The position numbers and the translations under genes are program-made. A DNA stretch of 64,000 nt from contig NC_092566.1 of assembly GCF_037975245.1 (NCBI RefSeq), forward strand, positions 6,202,001 through 6,266,000, written 5' to 3'. Each line of letters begins with the position of its first letter. Within the stretch, counting starts at the first letter, position 1. This stretch comes from Apostichopus japonicus. Its lineage: Eukaryota > Echinodermata > Holothuroidea > Aspidochirotida > Stichopodidae. Of this stretch, positions 12,725 through 25,422 are shown in pieces. Under the pieces are notes generated by a model that ran no database searches, had not been told where the DNA came from, and worked only from the letters and a program-made list of their open reading frames with translations.

Positions 12725-12895
12725 CCCTTTTTTAGAATCAATCAATTCATAATTAATTAACGATTCATTAATTAATCAACGATTCATTAATTCATCAACG
12801 ATTAATTAATTAATCAACATTCAATTAAGTAATTACTGATTATTAATTAATTAATCATTAAATAATTTTAATTAATTAAATAATTAATAAGAGCC
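12725..12895. repeat. ATTAATTAA-rich degenerate tandem repeat
   Basis: Repeats of about 20 bp built from TTCATTAATTAATCAACGA, decaying rightward into (ATTA)n. The near-palindromic ATTAATTAAT core lets it fold on itself. Confidence 0.7.
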
Positions 12896-15609
12896 TTCAT
12901 TTCTAGGAAATATTATCAATATATTTGTACTAAGTGTAACCCTGCGTGGTTTCTCTACTGGGCAGACATAACAATAAAGTACAAAACGAGGCCCGCGTGG
13001 GATACACATAGTCTATTCGGTCCGTAGTATAACAGTGTTAAGATAATCTACGAAATATGTAATATGTTAAGCTTCATAATACAGTAAATAAAAAGGGCCA
13101 TATATCATTTATACAACAAGGGAGTAATATTATCAATAAGGGATGAACTGAGAAGCTTACGTCATCATAATATTTGCATTAAGGAGCATTCCTCTCTTAT
13201 GTTTTATAAGTGAATATCCTGAAACTCATAATAGATTTAGACTGTTTTGCCTTGTTATTGGTTATGACATATTACGAAGAAAAGATATGGCCATAGTCAA
13301 GGCTAGCGTCGATTTTTACTTTTAGCACTAAATCGTTTGTAGTTATCAATAAATATATGAGATATCAAATTATCATATTTGTTATATTACTGAGGTTGTG
13401 AACTTGTGAAGTTTATACATATTTTAATGGAGAATAAGGAGCTTTTATAGACAATTTATAACTTAAACAGCCTTTTAACCACTCTGATATATAAAGATTA
13501 TTTTCACTTAGAAAGATCAATATTTAGCATTAATATTAAGATAAGAATATTAATATTAATATAAGAGGCTTTTTAAAGATAAGGCTTAAATATAATCAGA
13601 TTATAGAATTTTTTTATTATTTCCACGTAAGATGATCAAAAATGCATTTAAGCCAATTACTGTGTGCGGAGGTTGAATACTATGTTTATCAGTTCACGTG
13701 AAATACCGCATCCCACGATATGACCATTGTTTGAACTGTACCTTCGTTGACGGGTTAACAAATAACAACAGACGTTAAAATATATTAAAAAAAACAGCCA
13801 AACGATAAATGTAAAAGTTCAAATGTTGTCCACTAAGGAATCCAAATTGATGTTGTTGTGTTGCTAAGGGTTTTGTTTTCAAAAACGAAAGATCGGAACC
13901 TCCTTCAACCCCCTGCAGATTTAATCAAAGTGTTGTCCCTGTTTGCGGGAGTAACTCTAAAACATCTCACAATGATGCTTAAAGGTCATGATTTATGTAA
14001 TTAATTATTTTTTTTTTAACACTTTGGGAAAACCGTTAACACGTGTAATAATAACCAATCGATGTCTCCATTGACTTGTCAATTTGCAGTTCGTATATAG
14101 TTGAGATTCGGAGAAGGCATCAATTGAATTCGAGACTTCTTCGTCTATCCTCTGGCTAGCAATTAACCCTCCTGATTACGTGCGTGCAATATGGTTTGAT
14201 GGTCAAGAGGAACTGTTGTACACGGGCGAAGGCCTCTTAAAAGTTTCAGAGAAACGTTATTAATGCTAAAAAGCATGAAACAGAAAGTTGTCCTTACATC
14301 CGTTTCACTTTCATACATCTTGTTTGTTTACATGTATATGACAATAGTCTTGGGGGAGGGCTTGGGGAGAGGGGGGGGGGTTGGAGGGCATAGGAGGGTG
14401 AACGTGCGTCCCCCCAAAGTTAACATACTTTCTTCCGAGTATCTTTCTTTAGCAATAGTAAATTTGTATCGAGATTAAAATTTAAGTGGGTGCAGCTTTA
14501 ATGATGTCATTAGCTCACCATGCATCTGCATCCCTAATTACTACTATTGTATATATATATATTTACAATAGCTCTGTAGATTAGTTAATCTTTCAGTTTA
14601 ATTGACCTTATGTAAAGACAAATAGGGCGAAGATGTGTGAGAAGCAACACAATTAGTCTGCAACTCATGTTTAACACCAATGTAATGTCGACATCTCAGT
14701 CTACGTTCAATCGATATGATGTTAATAATTTGAACAATTAAAAGTAAAAACTTACGTGAACTAAATTAGTGAACTCATATTAGTTTCTTTGCAAATTTTT
14801 TTTGTAATGTATATATTGTTACCGGGTTGTTTGAAATCACGTTAATTTTCTTGTCGATATCTCTTTTGCTTGGTGACCTTTTGACCTAATCTAACCTAAT
14901 ATGCTAGTTTGTAACCTAGATATTCCAGCAGCTGCATAAGTTTACGATGTTTAAAGGCTGATACATAACTTGTAAAACTCATCCATTTCCCGTGTCGGAA
15001 TGGGGTTTTTTGTCACTGTTTGTTACAAATCTTGTTAAGTACACAAATTATATTTCAGGTGTTGGAATCTGAAGTCTACCGCTGCTCAAAACACGTGATT
15101 TAATTGAATTCTTTGTAGAACCAAACAAACACCTTGTGTGCATGCTTTTTATAGTGTCTCGTTGAAATATCTCTACAAAGCATATCATCTTTACTATACG
15201 TGACAAGAGATAAATCTTCGTATGTTTGCATTGCAAGAAACTTGATACAATAGACGAATGTGGGTCTTGCTATTTTCAGGGATATTTCCTTACATTTTGC
15301 CTTGATCGCAAAGGGGTTACGTCATGTAATGTTAGCTCCTAAATAGTACACAAATTTCTCTCTTATGAGGACATGGAGTTTACTAAGATGATTTGTACTA
15401 AAAAGATAATTAAATTTTCTTCTATTTCTCTGGTAAGATGTAACCTTTTTAACACACTTTCAAGAACTTAAATTTCACTCTTTGATATAATGATTTGAAA
15501 ACGCATCGTGATCATATTACTTAATTACATAATCGTGAAGTGAGTTAACCACACCCGGAGAAACTGCAGTCTTTACTTCAAAATTAGACGACATTTAAGT
15601 TTCTCAAAG
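12896..15609. other. Non-coding stretch; one possible exon-like frame
   Basis: No gene is supported. A plus frame of about 50 codons ends at the TAA near 14262 and includes the stretch PPDYVRAIWFDGQEELLYTG. It is open across 14115-14262, but splice sites around it are weak and chance frames of this size are common here. A G-run cluster lies at 14352-14388. Confidence 0.4.
14352..14388 (+). other. G-run cluster, potential G-quadruplex
   Basis: G5, G3, G4 and G10 runs separated by one to three bases on the plus strand, followed by more short G runs. Confidence 0.45.
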
Positions 15610-16506
15610 CATTTGCATCAAAGTGTGGGCACTCTTTGACATCACTGCGTGGACACTCATTGATATCGTAGTGTGGTCACTCATTGATATCGTAGTGTGG
15701 ACACTCGTTGACATCGAAGTGTGGACACTCTTTGACATCATAGTGTGGGCACTCGTTGACATCGAAGTGTGGACACTCGTTGGCATCAAAGTGTTGACAC
15801 TCATAGACATAAAAGTGTAGAAACATATTGACATCATAGTGTGGACACTCGTTGGCATCATAGTGTAGACACTTATTGACATCATAGTGTAAACACTCAT
15901 TGACATCATAGTGTGGACACTCATTGGCATCATAGCGTGGACACTCGTTGACATCGAAGTATGGACACTCATTGACATCATAGTGTGGACACTCATTGAC
16001 ATCATAGTGTGCACACTCATAGACATCATAGTGTGGACACTCGTTGACATCGAAGTGTGGACACTCGTTGGCATCAAAGTGTTGATACTCTTAGACATCA
16101 TAGTGTAAACACTTTATTGACATCATAGTGTGGACACTCGTTGGCATCATAGTGTAGACACTTATTGACATCATAGTGTAAACACTTTATTGACATCGAA
16201 GTGTGGACACTCATTGACATCATAGCGTGGACACTCGTTGACATCGAAGTATGGACACTCGTTTGGCATCAAAGTGTTGATACTCGTAGATATAATAGTG
16301 TAAACACTTTATTGACATCATAGTGTGGACACTCATTGACATCGAAGTGTGGACACTCGTTGGCATCAAAGAGTTGTCACTCGTAGACATCAAAGTGTTG
16401 ACACTCATAGACACCATAGTGTAGACACTCGTTGACATCGTAGTGTAAACACTCATAGACATCATAGTGTGGACACTCTTTGACATCATAGTGTGGGCAC
16501 TCGTAA
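15610..16506. repeat. 24-bp minisatellite, about 37 units
   Basis: The unit is about GTGTGGACACTCGTTGACAT plus CATA or CGAA. The unit length is a multiple of three, so both strands stay open over long distances: a 165-codon minus frame reads as repeated MSMSVHTM, and plus frames read as repeated VWTLVDIE. Occasional 25-bp units (extra T in CACTTTATTG) break the frames near 16110, 16170 and 16300. Base variants (CATA/CGAA, CATT/CGTT) recur in blocks, suggesting higher-order duplication. The strand symmetry of the open frames and the lack of any start context argue for a satellite rather than a gene. Confidence 0.92.
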
Positions 16507-17164
16507 AGATTGGACTCTTAGTTTAACGAATTAAAAAGTTCGAACACTTGATGAACTCTGTTTGAACCTAATATGTCACTAATTATCCCCGAGGCTTTAT
16601 TACAAATGAGTTATAATAAGATCTGTCCAATTAAATGGTTACAATCAATTAAAACGCTGTAATTAAGTTCATGACCTATATTTTCTTCATTGAACTATTT
16701 GAGTGTACAATTTTACTTCTTGAAGAATGCGCTTCATGCCTCGAAGGCTTATGGTTGTGGATGATGTAAAATAGTGATTTTTTTACTTAGAAATCAGTCG
16801 ATTAAATCTCCGCTTGACCTTTCATTTCAAGCAATCAGTGATTTATTAGACTTCCTTGAAAGTGCTGAAAAATGCTTAGCTTAGGTCAGTTGTAACTCGG
16901 CTTCGTGTCATAAGCCACCCAAAAAAATATATGCTTATGATATTTGCGAAACTACAGAAAACGGACGGAAGAGACAAGGGGACTATTTCGAGCCATGAAT
17001 GTTTAATATTACGTATCGTAGTATGCAGACAGTATGTAGTAATGTATGCTGACGAAAATTACAGAGGAATTTACTATGCCACATATTCGCACCGGTGAAT
17101 ATTGTATTAAATTTACAGTGAGACGATATAATAAAGCTAATATTAACTTAGATCATTATCATCT
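16507..17164. other. Non-coding stretch, nothing recognised
   Basis: No frame, repeat or RNA element is supported between the minisatellite and the SINE on the right. Confidence 0.5.
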
Positions 17165-17315
17165 ACCGGTGCTGTGGCCGAGTGGATAAAGGCGGTGGCA
17201 TTTGAAGCAATGAGGTTTAGTAATCGGGAGGTTCCGGGTTCGATACCCGGCCGGGGTCTTAGTAAGGTGGGTTTATCATCATCGTCATCATCATCATTAT
17301 TAATAATCATTATTA
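17165..17315 (+). mobile_element. tRNA-Leu/Ser-like SINE, truncated copy
   Basis: 17168-17258 has an A box TGGCCGAGTGGATAAAGG and a B box GGTTCGATACC at the spacing of a long-variable-arm tRNA (Leu/Ser type), but the acceptor strands do not pair, so it is not a functional tRNA. It is followed by AGTAAGGTGGGTTT, shared with the copy at 30501, and then directly by an (ATC)n tail at 17275-17300. The SINE body seen in the other copy is missing here. Confidence 0.8.
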
Positions 17316-19344
17316 TTTATCAATATTTAATTTGAATATATTTAAATAAAATCAGGGTCGCTTCCGCATGTGGTCGAGATTCTGATTGTTACCTATAGGT
17401 AACCGGTGGTGATATATCTTACCTGCTGGTTTGTCACCTCATCGTAAATGAGTTCGTCTTATCTCTTGATCTCAATATTTCCGCCGCGCTCATTCATCCA
17501 TTATAAGCATGACGTAACCGAGGCTATAAGTGTTTCTGTTTCATATCTTTCAGTTATGGGCATATTTTTGCAAAAGCAATATTTTCTTAAGTAATCAAAT
17601 ACATTCAACTTCACTGGTACTTTTTGAGTTTGAAATTTCTACAAAAATATAAATACGTCTTCAAATAGGATTGTAAATAATTGACAAAAACTGAGACATT
17701 TTTATATCTTTTTGAAAATGATTTTGAAATCAAAGTTTTTGAGTAAAGGATTTAGTGAACTTCATTTCAACCATCAACATCTCGTCGATCGGATACTATT
17801 TATAGTAGTATAAAACACACTTACAGACAAATTTAAGAATCTCTAAAGTGTTAACTTCTATTTCAATATTTGAAATGAACTTTAGCTAAAAAAAAGGTAA
17901 GCATTTCAACTTTAGATGGGATTTGACTCTGGAATAGCATTGATATATATATATAAACGTCAACCCCGAAGAGCTGTTTTTTTAAAGCTTCCGGCATTTC
18001 GTGTTGACTTTGAAACCACGATGGATCGCTATATAACAAACGCCGGATTTCACTGACAACATCATCATCCGTCCACTTATATAACAAAAATCACACAGAT
18101 GATAAACTTATCGACGGGAAACGAACTTCAACAGTTTTTCAGCAAACATTCATTCCATAAAAGCTAAAGAAAGAGGTCAGAAGAACAAGACACAAAAATG
18201 GGACGAGAAAGAAGGAAATATCCATAAGGAGCAACCCACGACTATTTAAAAAATATTGCCAATTACACTAAAACATTGCCAAGACATACCACCCATTCTG
18301 AATAGAAGACAGGCAATGAGAAAAAACGGGATGTAGAAACTCAATAGCGTTTCATGCATATAAACGAGAATTCGTTCGACTAGACTGCATTGCTCATAAG
18401 CGTTACATATATCATTCACTTAAAAGGACTTATTTCAGTAAACTCATTCATCTCTTTCATTGAACATTTTTACTCCGCCATATGGCAAGACAAAGTTACA
18501 GTCACGTGTTCCCAAACTTGTTCTCAAGTGTTTTTATGTTCTATTTCCCTGACCCACAAATCGACCAGTCGATCTCTCTCCACCTCTCTCTCTGTCTCCC
18601 TTCAATAGAAGGATGTAGCCCAAGTGCACTCTCATACTTTCATCTACTACCGTACTCGAGCCGTTTGATTAATGGAATTGTTGAAAATTCGCGAACACTC
18701 TATACAAAGGTCTTTCTGTTTAACTGATCACATTGAGTTATTTTAGGATCCAATGCTGCAATCCTCTATGGAAAATTTGCACAAACAAGCCTTGGAAAAA
18801 GGAATTCGTTATTTTGTTAAATGTCGAATTAATTGTACTATTTGGGACACCAAGGAGGTATTGAACACATACGTGTATGCATGCATAATCGACGGGATGA
18901 TGTAGACGTGCAGATGTAATGTTTGTCTTCTTGGCATAAGCTTACTGATGAATGAAGGAATTGAGAATTTTGACAAGCATCAGCGGTAAATGTGAATATA
19001 ATTGGATTCACGGAAACATGAATAAACCTCATAGCCAAATTAACGAGGCCATGTGATGGTCTATTGTCAGTAGAGCACGTGTAGGCTTACGTGATGATGT
19101 ACACGTTGCGAAACGTATAAGTCTAGATTTGCTGCTGACATAATCAAACCAGAAGAGGAAAAATAAAGTTACTGTTTAAAGTCTGATACTAAAGGTTTTG
19201 TACATCTAATCAGAAGTAGAAATCTGCGCTATATTTTACCATTTAGTAGTACTGCGTAGAAAGTATTCTTACTACAGACGGACGAAACTATGAATACCCT
19301 TACAACTACCTTCGAAAAAATTTTGGTGACGTTTTAAAAACTGC
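17316..19344. other. Non-coding stretch; two exon-like short frames
   Basis: No gene is established. Two short segments read like exons: minus strand near 18078-17970 (WTDDDVVSEIRRLLYSDPSW follows a TTATATAAG acceptor-like site) and plus strand 18747-18857 (37 codons between TTATTTTAG and GGAG/GTATTG). Both could be chance. A CT-rich run lies near 18570-18600. Confidence 0.4.
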
Positions 19345-19675
19345 TGGACACGTCAGAAAGTCGACAGACTGAAGCTGGAAGCTAAGTCAAACAACATCAG
19401 CACAAATATCGTTGCTCAAGTCTTCCTAACCTCTGCAAAATCACCAAACACTTCAACATGAAGCCGAATGAAATACCAACAGCAGATTGGTACATATATA
19501 ATTTCTTGCAATGCCTTTAGGACAGCAAAAAATCGTCAGACAAAAGCTGGATACAATTCGAACAAGATCAGTACAAAATATCGTTGCTCACGACATCCAT
19601 AACCTCTGCGAGATCGCCAAACACGCCACCAGAATGAAACCGAGTGAAATACCAACAGTACATAGATACATGCAC
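19345..19675. repeat. Diverged ~180-bp tandem duplication
   Basis: 19350-19495 and 19531-19670 share, in order, the blocks ATCGTTGCTCA, AACCTCTGC, ATCACCAAACAC/ATCGCCAAACAC and GAAATACCAACAG at constant spacing. The copies differ by perhaps a quarter of positions. Weaker echoes (CCGGATACAATG near 19880, AGTCGGATGCAAGTACAAT near 20040) suggest an older, longer array. The 107-codon plus frame 19511-19834 crosses one copy and is not supported as a gene. Confidence 0.55.
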
Positions 19676-21825
19676 CGCCTGCGGGACTGCGAAATCGCCA
19701 GAATGAAGCTAGTGGATGAACGTGGAACAGAATCAATACACACGTCCTTTTCTTTTTATCTTGCTTACTTCTGCGAGATCTTCAGACTCGTCCGAATGAT
19801 ACTGGAATTAGACAATCGCACATTATTATATTGATTCATACATTAATGCTTACATCGCCTTTAAGACTACAAACTCAGGCCGGATACAATGTCTGTAAGA
19901 TTGACATGTAAAGAACATCATGCTGCGGTGCCTGGAAGGCAGTGGATATTGAAACACATAGATATCACGGATGATTTCTAGCAGATTTATGCTTGCTTAA
20001 TCATTACAGAAAGCCGTATACTCTCGACTGCGCAGACTCAGAGTCGGATGCAAGTACAATAGTAACAAACCACGGTGGTGTATAAAGACCGTATAGATTA
20101 ATACACTGGTCACAGAAGGAACGCAATTAAAGTTTAACAAGATTGATCTGCTTCATGTGCAACAGTTAATGTCGATACTGTGTCAGTTGACCTCAGCAAC
20201 TGCGTTTGTACAAATAGACGCAGTGATTTCAAGGCGCGAGAAGCGCAGATCCTTAAGGAAGACTTTTCGCAACAGCCAGGTTTGAATGATTAAGTAGGTA
20301 ATTTTCAACTTTTTAACCATTTAGACATATAGACGTCTATACGGAAATTTCAGAGGAGCCTACAAGATCCTGAAAACGTATCATGATATCAAGCCGGTTT
20401 CAAAATGAATGTTTTTTTCTGTAACATGCATTTGGGACATCTAGTGACGTATCCAAGACATTTACTTTAAACTGTAACCTAGATGTCTTTGTTCATGGTT
20501 TGTTTAACCTTTTGACCGAACCCTACTATAGGTTTTCGATGGTAATGATAACTCAACGATCCTTGATAATGGGTATGAGATGATAAACCAAAGTTCTTTC
20601 CAAGTTTCAGGTAGAAATGACTTGTCCTGACCAACTGCTACCTACGCAAGTTTCTACAATTCTTCTTAACTCCCTTCGTTCTTATTTTTTAATTTATTCT
20701 TTTTAAAGGGGGTTCTTTCAGGGCAAGCTTCAGACTTAATGATATCTGAACACATGAAGATAACAAACCTTCGTTTAGGCAGCGAAACCTGAAGATTACA
20801 AACCTTCCTTTATGCAGCGAAATCTGGAGCATCATCTCTTGAAGAAGAAGATCGCGTCGTACACTTAACCTGAAGAAAATATGATAAAAAGATAAGCGTT
20901 CAACAATACACGAAGCTACGAAAGTCTGATTTGCAAATGGAAAGTCAACCATTTTTAACACAGAGACTTACTTCATATGTTTTCCCGGACCTTGATGGCC
21001 TCTCTGGACTCCCGAATGTCTAAGCATAGCCTATAAAAAATCTTCCCAACCTCCCTAAGGCGTGGGCCTTTCAAACAAAAGCAAGAAAATCTTAGGTTAC
21101 AAGTAAACTCAAGTTCTGCATCAGCACATCATCATGAAGCCAAAAGATCATCGTAAAAGTCCTTGACAGGACATTCGTTAACCTAAGCATTACTGTAATA
21201 CGGACAGACGTTGATCGTATGAAGAGTGAAAACATTTAAGAATTTCAGGATAAATTTAATACGCTCGATTTAGAAACACACAAATGAAAAAAACAATAAT
21301 CATAATAGAGTTGAACAAACCCAAAAGAAGAACGATAACATGTAATCAAAGAATTTTCGTTCTTATTCATCCATTCTTCCAGTAGTCCTAAAGATATTAC
21401 TCGATTGCATTTCGGTTACGTCATCGTAACTCAAGTCAGTAATCGTCTCGTCGAATCTTAAATCTTATCTGCTCTGCATCACGATTTATTGACATAGAAG
21501 AATAAGCAGTCTTTATAAATTTCTGCCAATCATTCAAATAGAGCCTAATTTTTTTCTATCAGAGTCATTGACTTTTGGTCTTTCGAGAAAGCTTCCTCCC
21601 AAAGAAAACAACCGGGCGAATGCAAACTAAGCACACCCGTTGTTATGACTACGTCAATTATTACGTCACTGGACGAAAGAAATTCTCACAGGGCACGACA
21701 TTATATGATTGAGTGTTTCAAACAAAAACATTATGTTGGCAATGAACGTGTTGGCGCTTTAAAGTGGTTGAAAATTGTTGCAAGTTTGAACAATATATTA
21801 ACTTTTATAAAAAAAAAATGTGAAG
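19676..21825. other. Non-coding stretch with a small duplication
   Basis: No gene is supported. Positions 20746-20830 contain two diverged copies of about 38 bp (ACAAACCTTCGTTTAGGCAG / ACAAACCTTCCTTTATGCAG). A small palindrome TATAGACGTCTATA lies near 20328-20341. Confidence 0.5.
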
Positions 21826-21858
<33 letters not shown>

Positions 21859-21951
21859 ATATAATTATATAATTATATATTTATATAAATATAAATATAT
21901 ATAAATATTAATATATATATAGGGTTATAAGTAACTATAAATATATATATA

Positions 21952-21992
<41 letters not shown>
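21826..21992. repeat. (TA)n-rich cluster
   Basis: Two TA arrays (21826-21870 and 21943-21990) with a short ATATAAATA-type interior. The motif GGGTTATAAGTAACTATA sits between them, and TATAGTTATAG follows. Confidence 0.85.
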
Positions 21993-21993
<1 letters not shown>

Positions 21994-23261
21994 TAGAAAC
22001 TATTATCACGTTCGGGGTTTCTTTTCTAAGACAAATGGGACAAAATTCATTATGACATTAACAGAATATCAAATTTATGAGATTTTTATGGCATTCAGTT
22101 AGAAGGTTTGTGCCTGAAGGACCATCCAAAGGAGAGGAAGATTCTTTATGGTTCATGTTACGTTTATCTAGTGGATCCATCTATACAGTTAACATAACGG
22201 TTCTAACGCAGAAATAAAATGTAGAAAACTATGTGTGCAATAACATTGCCATTTATTTATATAGTTATTTAAACTTAGGCGAACTTACATATGAAGTTGA
22301 GAATATTTATAATGAAAACACAACTCTCATTGCAGGTTAACATTTAACGAGTCGGTGTTAATTATGTATAGACACTAAATACCCATGAAGATGATAATTT
22401 TATCCGAATTAAACTCTCTTATCTTTGCTCTCAGCGAGAGCATTATTATAGCTTAAGTTTATCCAGATGTATAAATAGAATGATGGTCACATTAATATGT
22501 TGTACGGTGTTTGATGAAGTAAGATGTTGATTTTATATATTGTAATACTTCAAAAGTTTCGCTTGAATGCAATATCTTTCGCCAAACAAATACATGATAT
22601 CAAAAAGTATCGTTAGTAATTTATATGCGAAAGTGTAGGGGAAAAAAACACCTCCAGGAGTCTAATATCGACATAATCAGTCTACACATATATGTAAATG
22701 CTTAGATATGGACTTAGATATAGACATAGAAATAGGCGTAACTTTAATTTGCAGTTTTGGGATGATGTGCAAAGGTTGCTGCGGTCATCAAGTGAACATC
22801 TTGGGATGACAAAAAACTTCATAGCATCGACCGGGACAATAAACAAGTGATTTGAGCGAACCTCAGCAACCTGAGTTTTTAAAAAAATCTGGATAAAATA
22901 TCTTCAAAGTTCAAACGATATATACTTAAATAAATAGAAAATTCAGCAGACCAGAAATCAGTTGCAAAAAGGTCGTTAATCCTGATCTTGATTATTCAAT
23001 AAGTTGAGAATAACTGCGCCGGAATTAAAAACATCTTAGTCATCTCCGTAAAGTGCGTCAATTTTATTTACGTATGTCGGCAGAGTGGGAATTTGATTAA
23101 ACAAAATAAATTATTCATTGATTACATTATATACTTAACCTATTTAAAACCACCACGAACTTGAATTCACGTTTTCATGAACCAACAGATACACCGTGTA
23201 AGTCAATCGCATGTTCAATACTGCAGGCGCCTTTAAAGGAGATAGTGGCAATGAATAACCA
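21993..23261. other. Non-coding stretch, nothing recognised
   Basis: AT-rich; no open frame above background, no tRNA-like boxes and no tandem repeats. Confidence 0.5.
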
Positions 23262-23628
23262 CATTTATCTTTCCACCTTCGTATTGCACCCGTTACACAC
23301 AGAGTACACAGTTACTACTGTAAATCTTAAAGTTTTGTAACCAAAAGTAAAAACTGGATCGTGCTATAAATCTGTAGCATGTGCTTTAAGGATTACAGTA
23401 AGAACTGAGGATATGTGTAATTCCAACAAATCCAGTTATTTGATGCATTCATTTGGATTACACATATCCTCAGTTCTTACTGTAATCCTAATAGCACATG
23501 CCACCGATTTATCAGATTTATCAGCACAGTCCAGTATTTTACTGTTTTACAAAGTTTTTAAGATTTACAGTAGTTACTGTAATCTCTGTGTGAATCGGCT
23601 GTCGTATTATATAGTAGCGTGGTAATAT
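23262..23628. mobile_element. 365-bp imperfect palindrome (foldback element)
   Basis: The centre is near 23439. The inner arms 23390-23421 and 23457-23488 are a perfect 32-bp inverted repeat (starting GGATTACAGTAAGAACTGAG) around a 35-nt loop. Imperfect pairing continues outward through AGCACATGC, GATTTAT, GATCCAGT/AGTCCAGT, TTAAGATTTACAGTAGT and CTCTGTGTG to about 23265 and 23627. The 70-codon plus frame 23413-23625 lies inside the palindrome and is a shadow. It is most likely a foldback MITE; a transcript through it would form a long hairpin. Target duplications were not identified. Confidence 0.7.
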
Positions 23629-25043
23629 GATGTGCGGCCGGACACACAGAGATTTTGAAATACAGAGCCAATTTAGGTTATCTATACCGGCAGATGGAAG
23701 TCACCTTATTGAAAAGAGACTCGGGGGGAAACCCTTCTGCTTGACGACGTGTCTGTGAATAATAATTGTTCATGTATAGTAGAACAATTACTAAAAAACA
23801 ATCGACCCTGCCATTTGTCGGACCTTTCTTCGTCGTGTTATTTGATTGCATTTTTTCCTCAAACAAAACCGACATAGCTTAGAGAAGGATTACTTAAGTA
23901 TTTTCTATATATATGCGTATACTTAATGTTTCTTATTATGATTATACGTCTGTAAACGTAGCATTCGCTTGATGAAGTTGATATTAAAATACTAATCAAT
24001 ACCTTAATGAGCTACCCATGCGTTATGATTATCTTGCTTTCGGCTTGCACACATAATTCATATGCAGTATTGAAACTTTTCTTGAAAAGATATCTCAGCG
24101 AGATCACACTTCAGTGCACAAGACATATCGCCTCGGGTATGCAAAACAGCTTCATCGACATAGAGTATCACGTGCAAATAAAACACGTGTTACCAATAAA
24201 TACAAAATCAAATTAGAAAACATAAAACAGTAGTAAGGTTGTAAATCTATGTCGGTTACGTAAATCTTGTTTAATTTTGAAAGATAATATTTTTTTCGGG
24301 GTATTGTTGGCGGGGGTGTGGGGGGGGGGAGGGGTTGGTGTGATTTGTAAAACATGTTCATAAGAGGAAATATCAATTTGTTTCATTCATCATAAGAAAT
24401 AGGCAGAGACATCCTGTGCGTGAATCAATCTCTCTTGGAAATCAGCTAGACGCCACCGCCTACTCAATTCATATCTATAGCAACAGAAACAATGGTTTTT
24501 TCTGTTTTTGTAAATTTCATTGAAAGAAACTTTTGATCTTTGTTACACTGCATAACCCTTTTTTCGTTATTTTGTTTTCTAGGTAATGTGACATCATTGC
24601 TCGACTGCACAGTTAATGTGGTAATGTATATAATAAGAAATGGAGAGATGAGAAAGAGGTAAACGGCCTACAACAACAACTTCTTACATTACCAGCTTGT
24701 TACATGTAGAAAGAAGATGTACAGGAACTAACTAATGCAGCTATTAAGAAAGTTGTCTGTAAAATGGTCCTGATTTTGCTATAGACATATAACATTTTAG
24801 GTCAGCTTTAAAGTCATTTTCTTAGTTTTTCTTTATTATTACCGCCTTCAAAAGTGGTGCTTCAATTCAATTATACCTTGCGCATATATTGAACATCTAC
24901 CGCACTCAACCGATTCCTATTTTTCCAACATTGCAACAAGCATCAATTTCATCACTGCGATGGCATCTAGGCGCTTCCATACCTGACGTTCCCCATAGTG
25001 GACTGGTTTTAGTATAACCGTCAATGATTGAGTATTGTTGATA
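23629..25043. other. Non-coding stretch with a G-rich tract
   Basis: No gene is supported. A G-run cluster at 24312-24335 (G5, G9, G4) could form a quadruplex on the plus strand. Short frames near 24007-24216 have no recognisable motif. Confidence 0.5.
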
Positions 25044-25422
25044 CAGCAGGCATGGGCGGCGATCATGGGAAGGGGGGGGGGACGGGGGGGGGACATAGAA
25101 TTACCTACAAAAGCAATGATCCACAGGAGATGCAATGAGGTCGAACATGATGTGTAACTGGTGACAATCTTGAAAAAAGGTTATGAATGAAAAAAAAAAT
25201 TTGGGGAAAAACTTTGTTCTCAGGCAAAAGTGTACATCTGGTTGGTCATTTTCAAGCCCGAGAAGTACCATTTCCGGTGATCTGGGGGGCTATCAAAACC
25301 AGAAATTTTCTTGTACGCTGCGCGCCAACCAATGGTGGCGCTCCGCTTTGATAGTAATTCGCCAGCATCCAAGCAAATGTCCCCCCCCCCCCAATATTTG
25401 AAACAGATCGCCGCCCCTGACA
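25044..25422. mobile_element. hAT-like MITE, about 375 bp
   Basis: The left end CAGGCATGGGCGGCGATC (from 25047) and the right end reverse-complemented, CAGGGGCGGCGATCTG, form an imperfect inverted repeat of the CAGGGGCGG type typical of hAT elements. Poly-G tracts lie inside the left end (25071-25091) and poly-C inside the right (25380-25392). The interior includes TGCGCGCCAACC and GTGGCGCTCCGC, giving a GC-rich island in AT-rich surroundings. No clean 8-bp target duplication is visible, so the ends are approximate. The two opposed frames of 72-74 codons inside it are not genes. Confidence 0.65.

Noticed and set aside
15604-16101. 165-codon minus-strand frame as a protein gene
   Set aside because: It is a translation of the 24-bp minisatellite; equivalent frames are open on the plus strand and 25-bp units break it.
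15610-16506. CRISPR-like array
   Set aside because: Units are contiguous with no unique spacers, and the context is eukaryotic.
17168-17258. Functional tRNA-Leu or tRNA-Ser gene
   Set aside because: A and B boxes are present, but the acceptor strands do not pair and the sequence is repeated at 30501 with a SINE body.
23413-23625. 70-codon plus frame
   Set aside because: Lies within the 365-bp palindrome.
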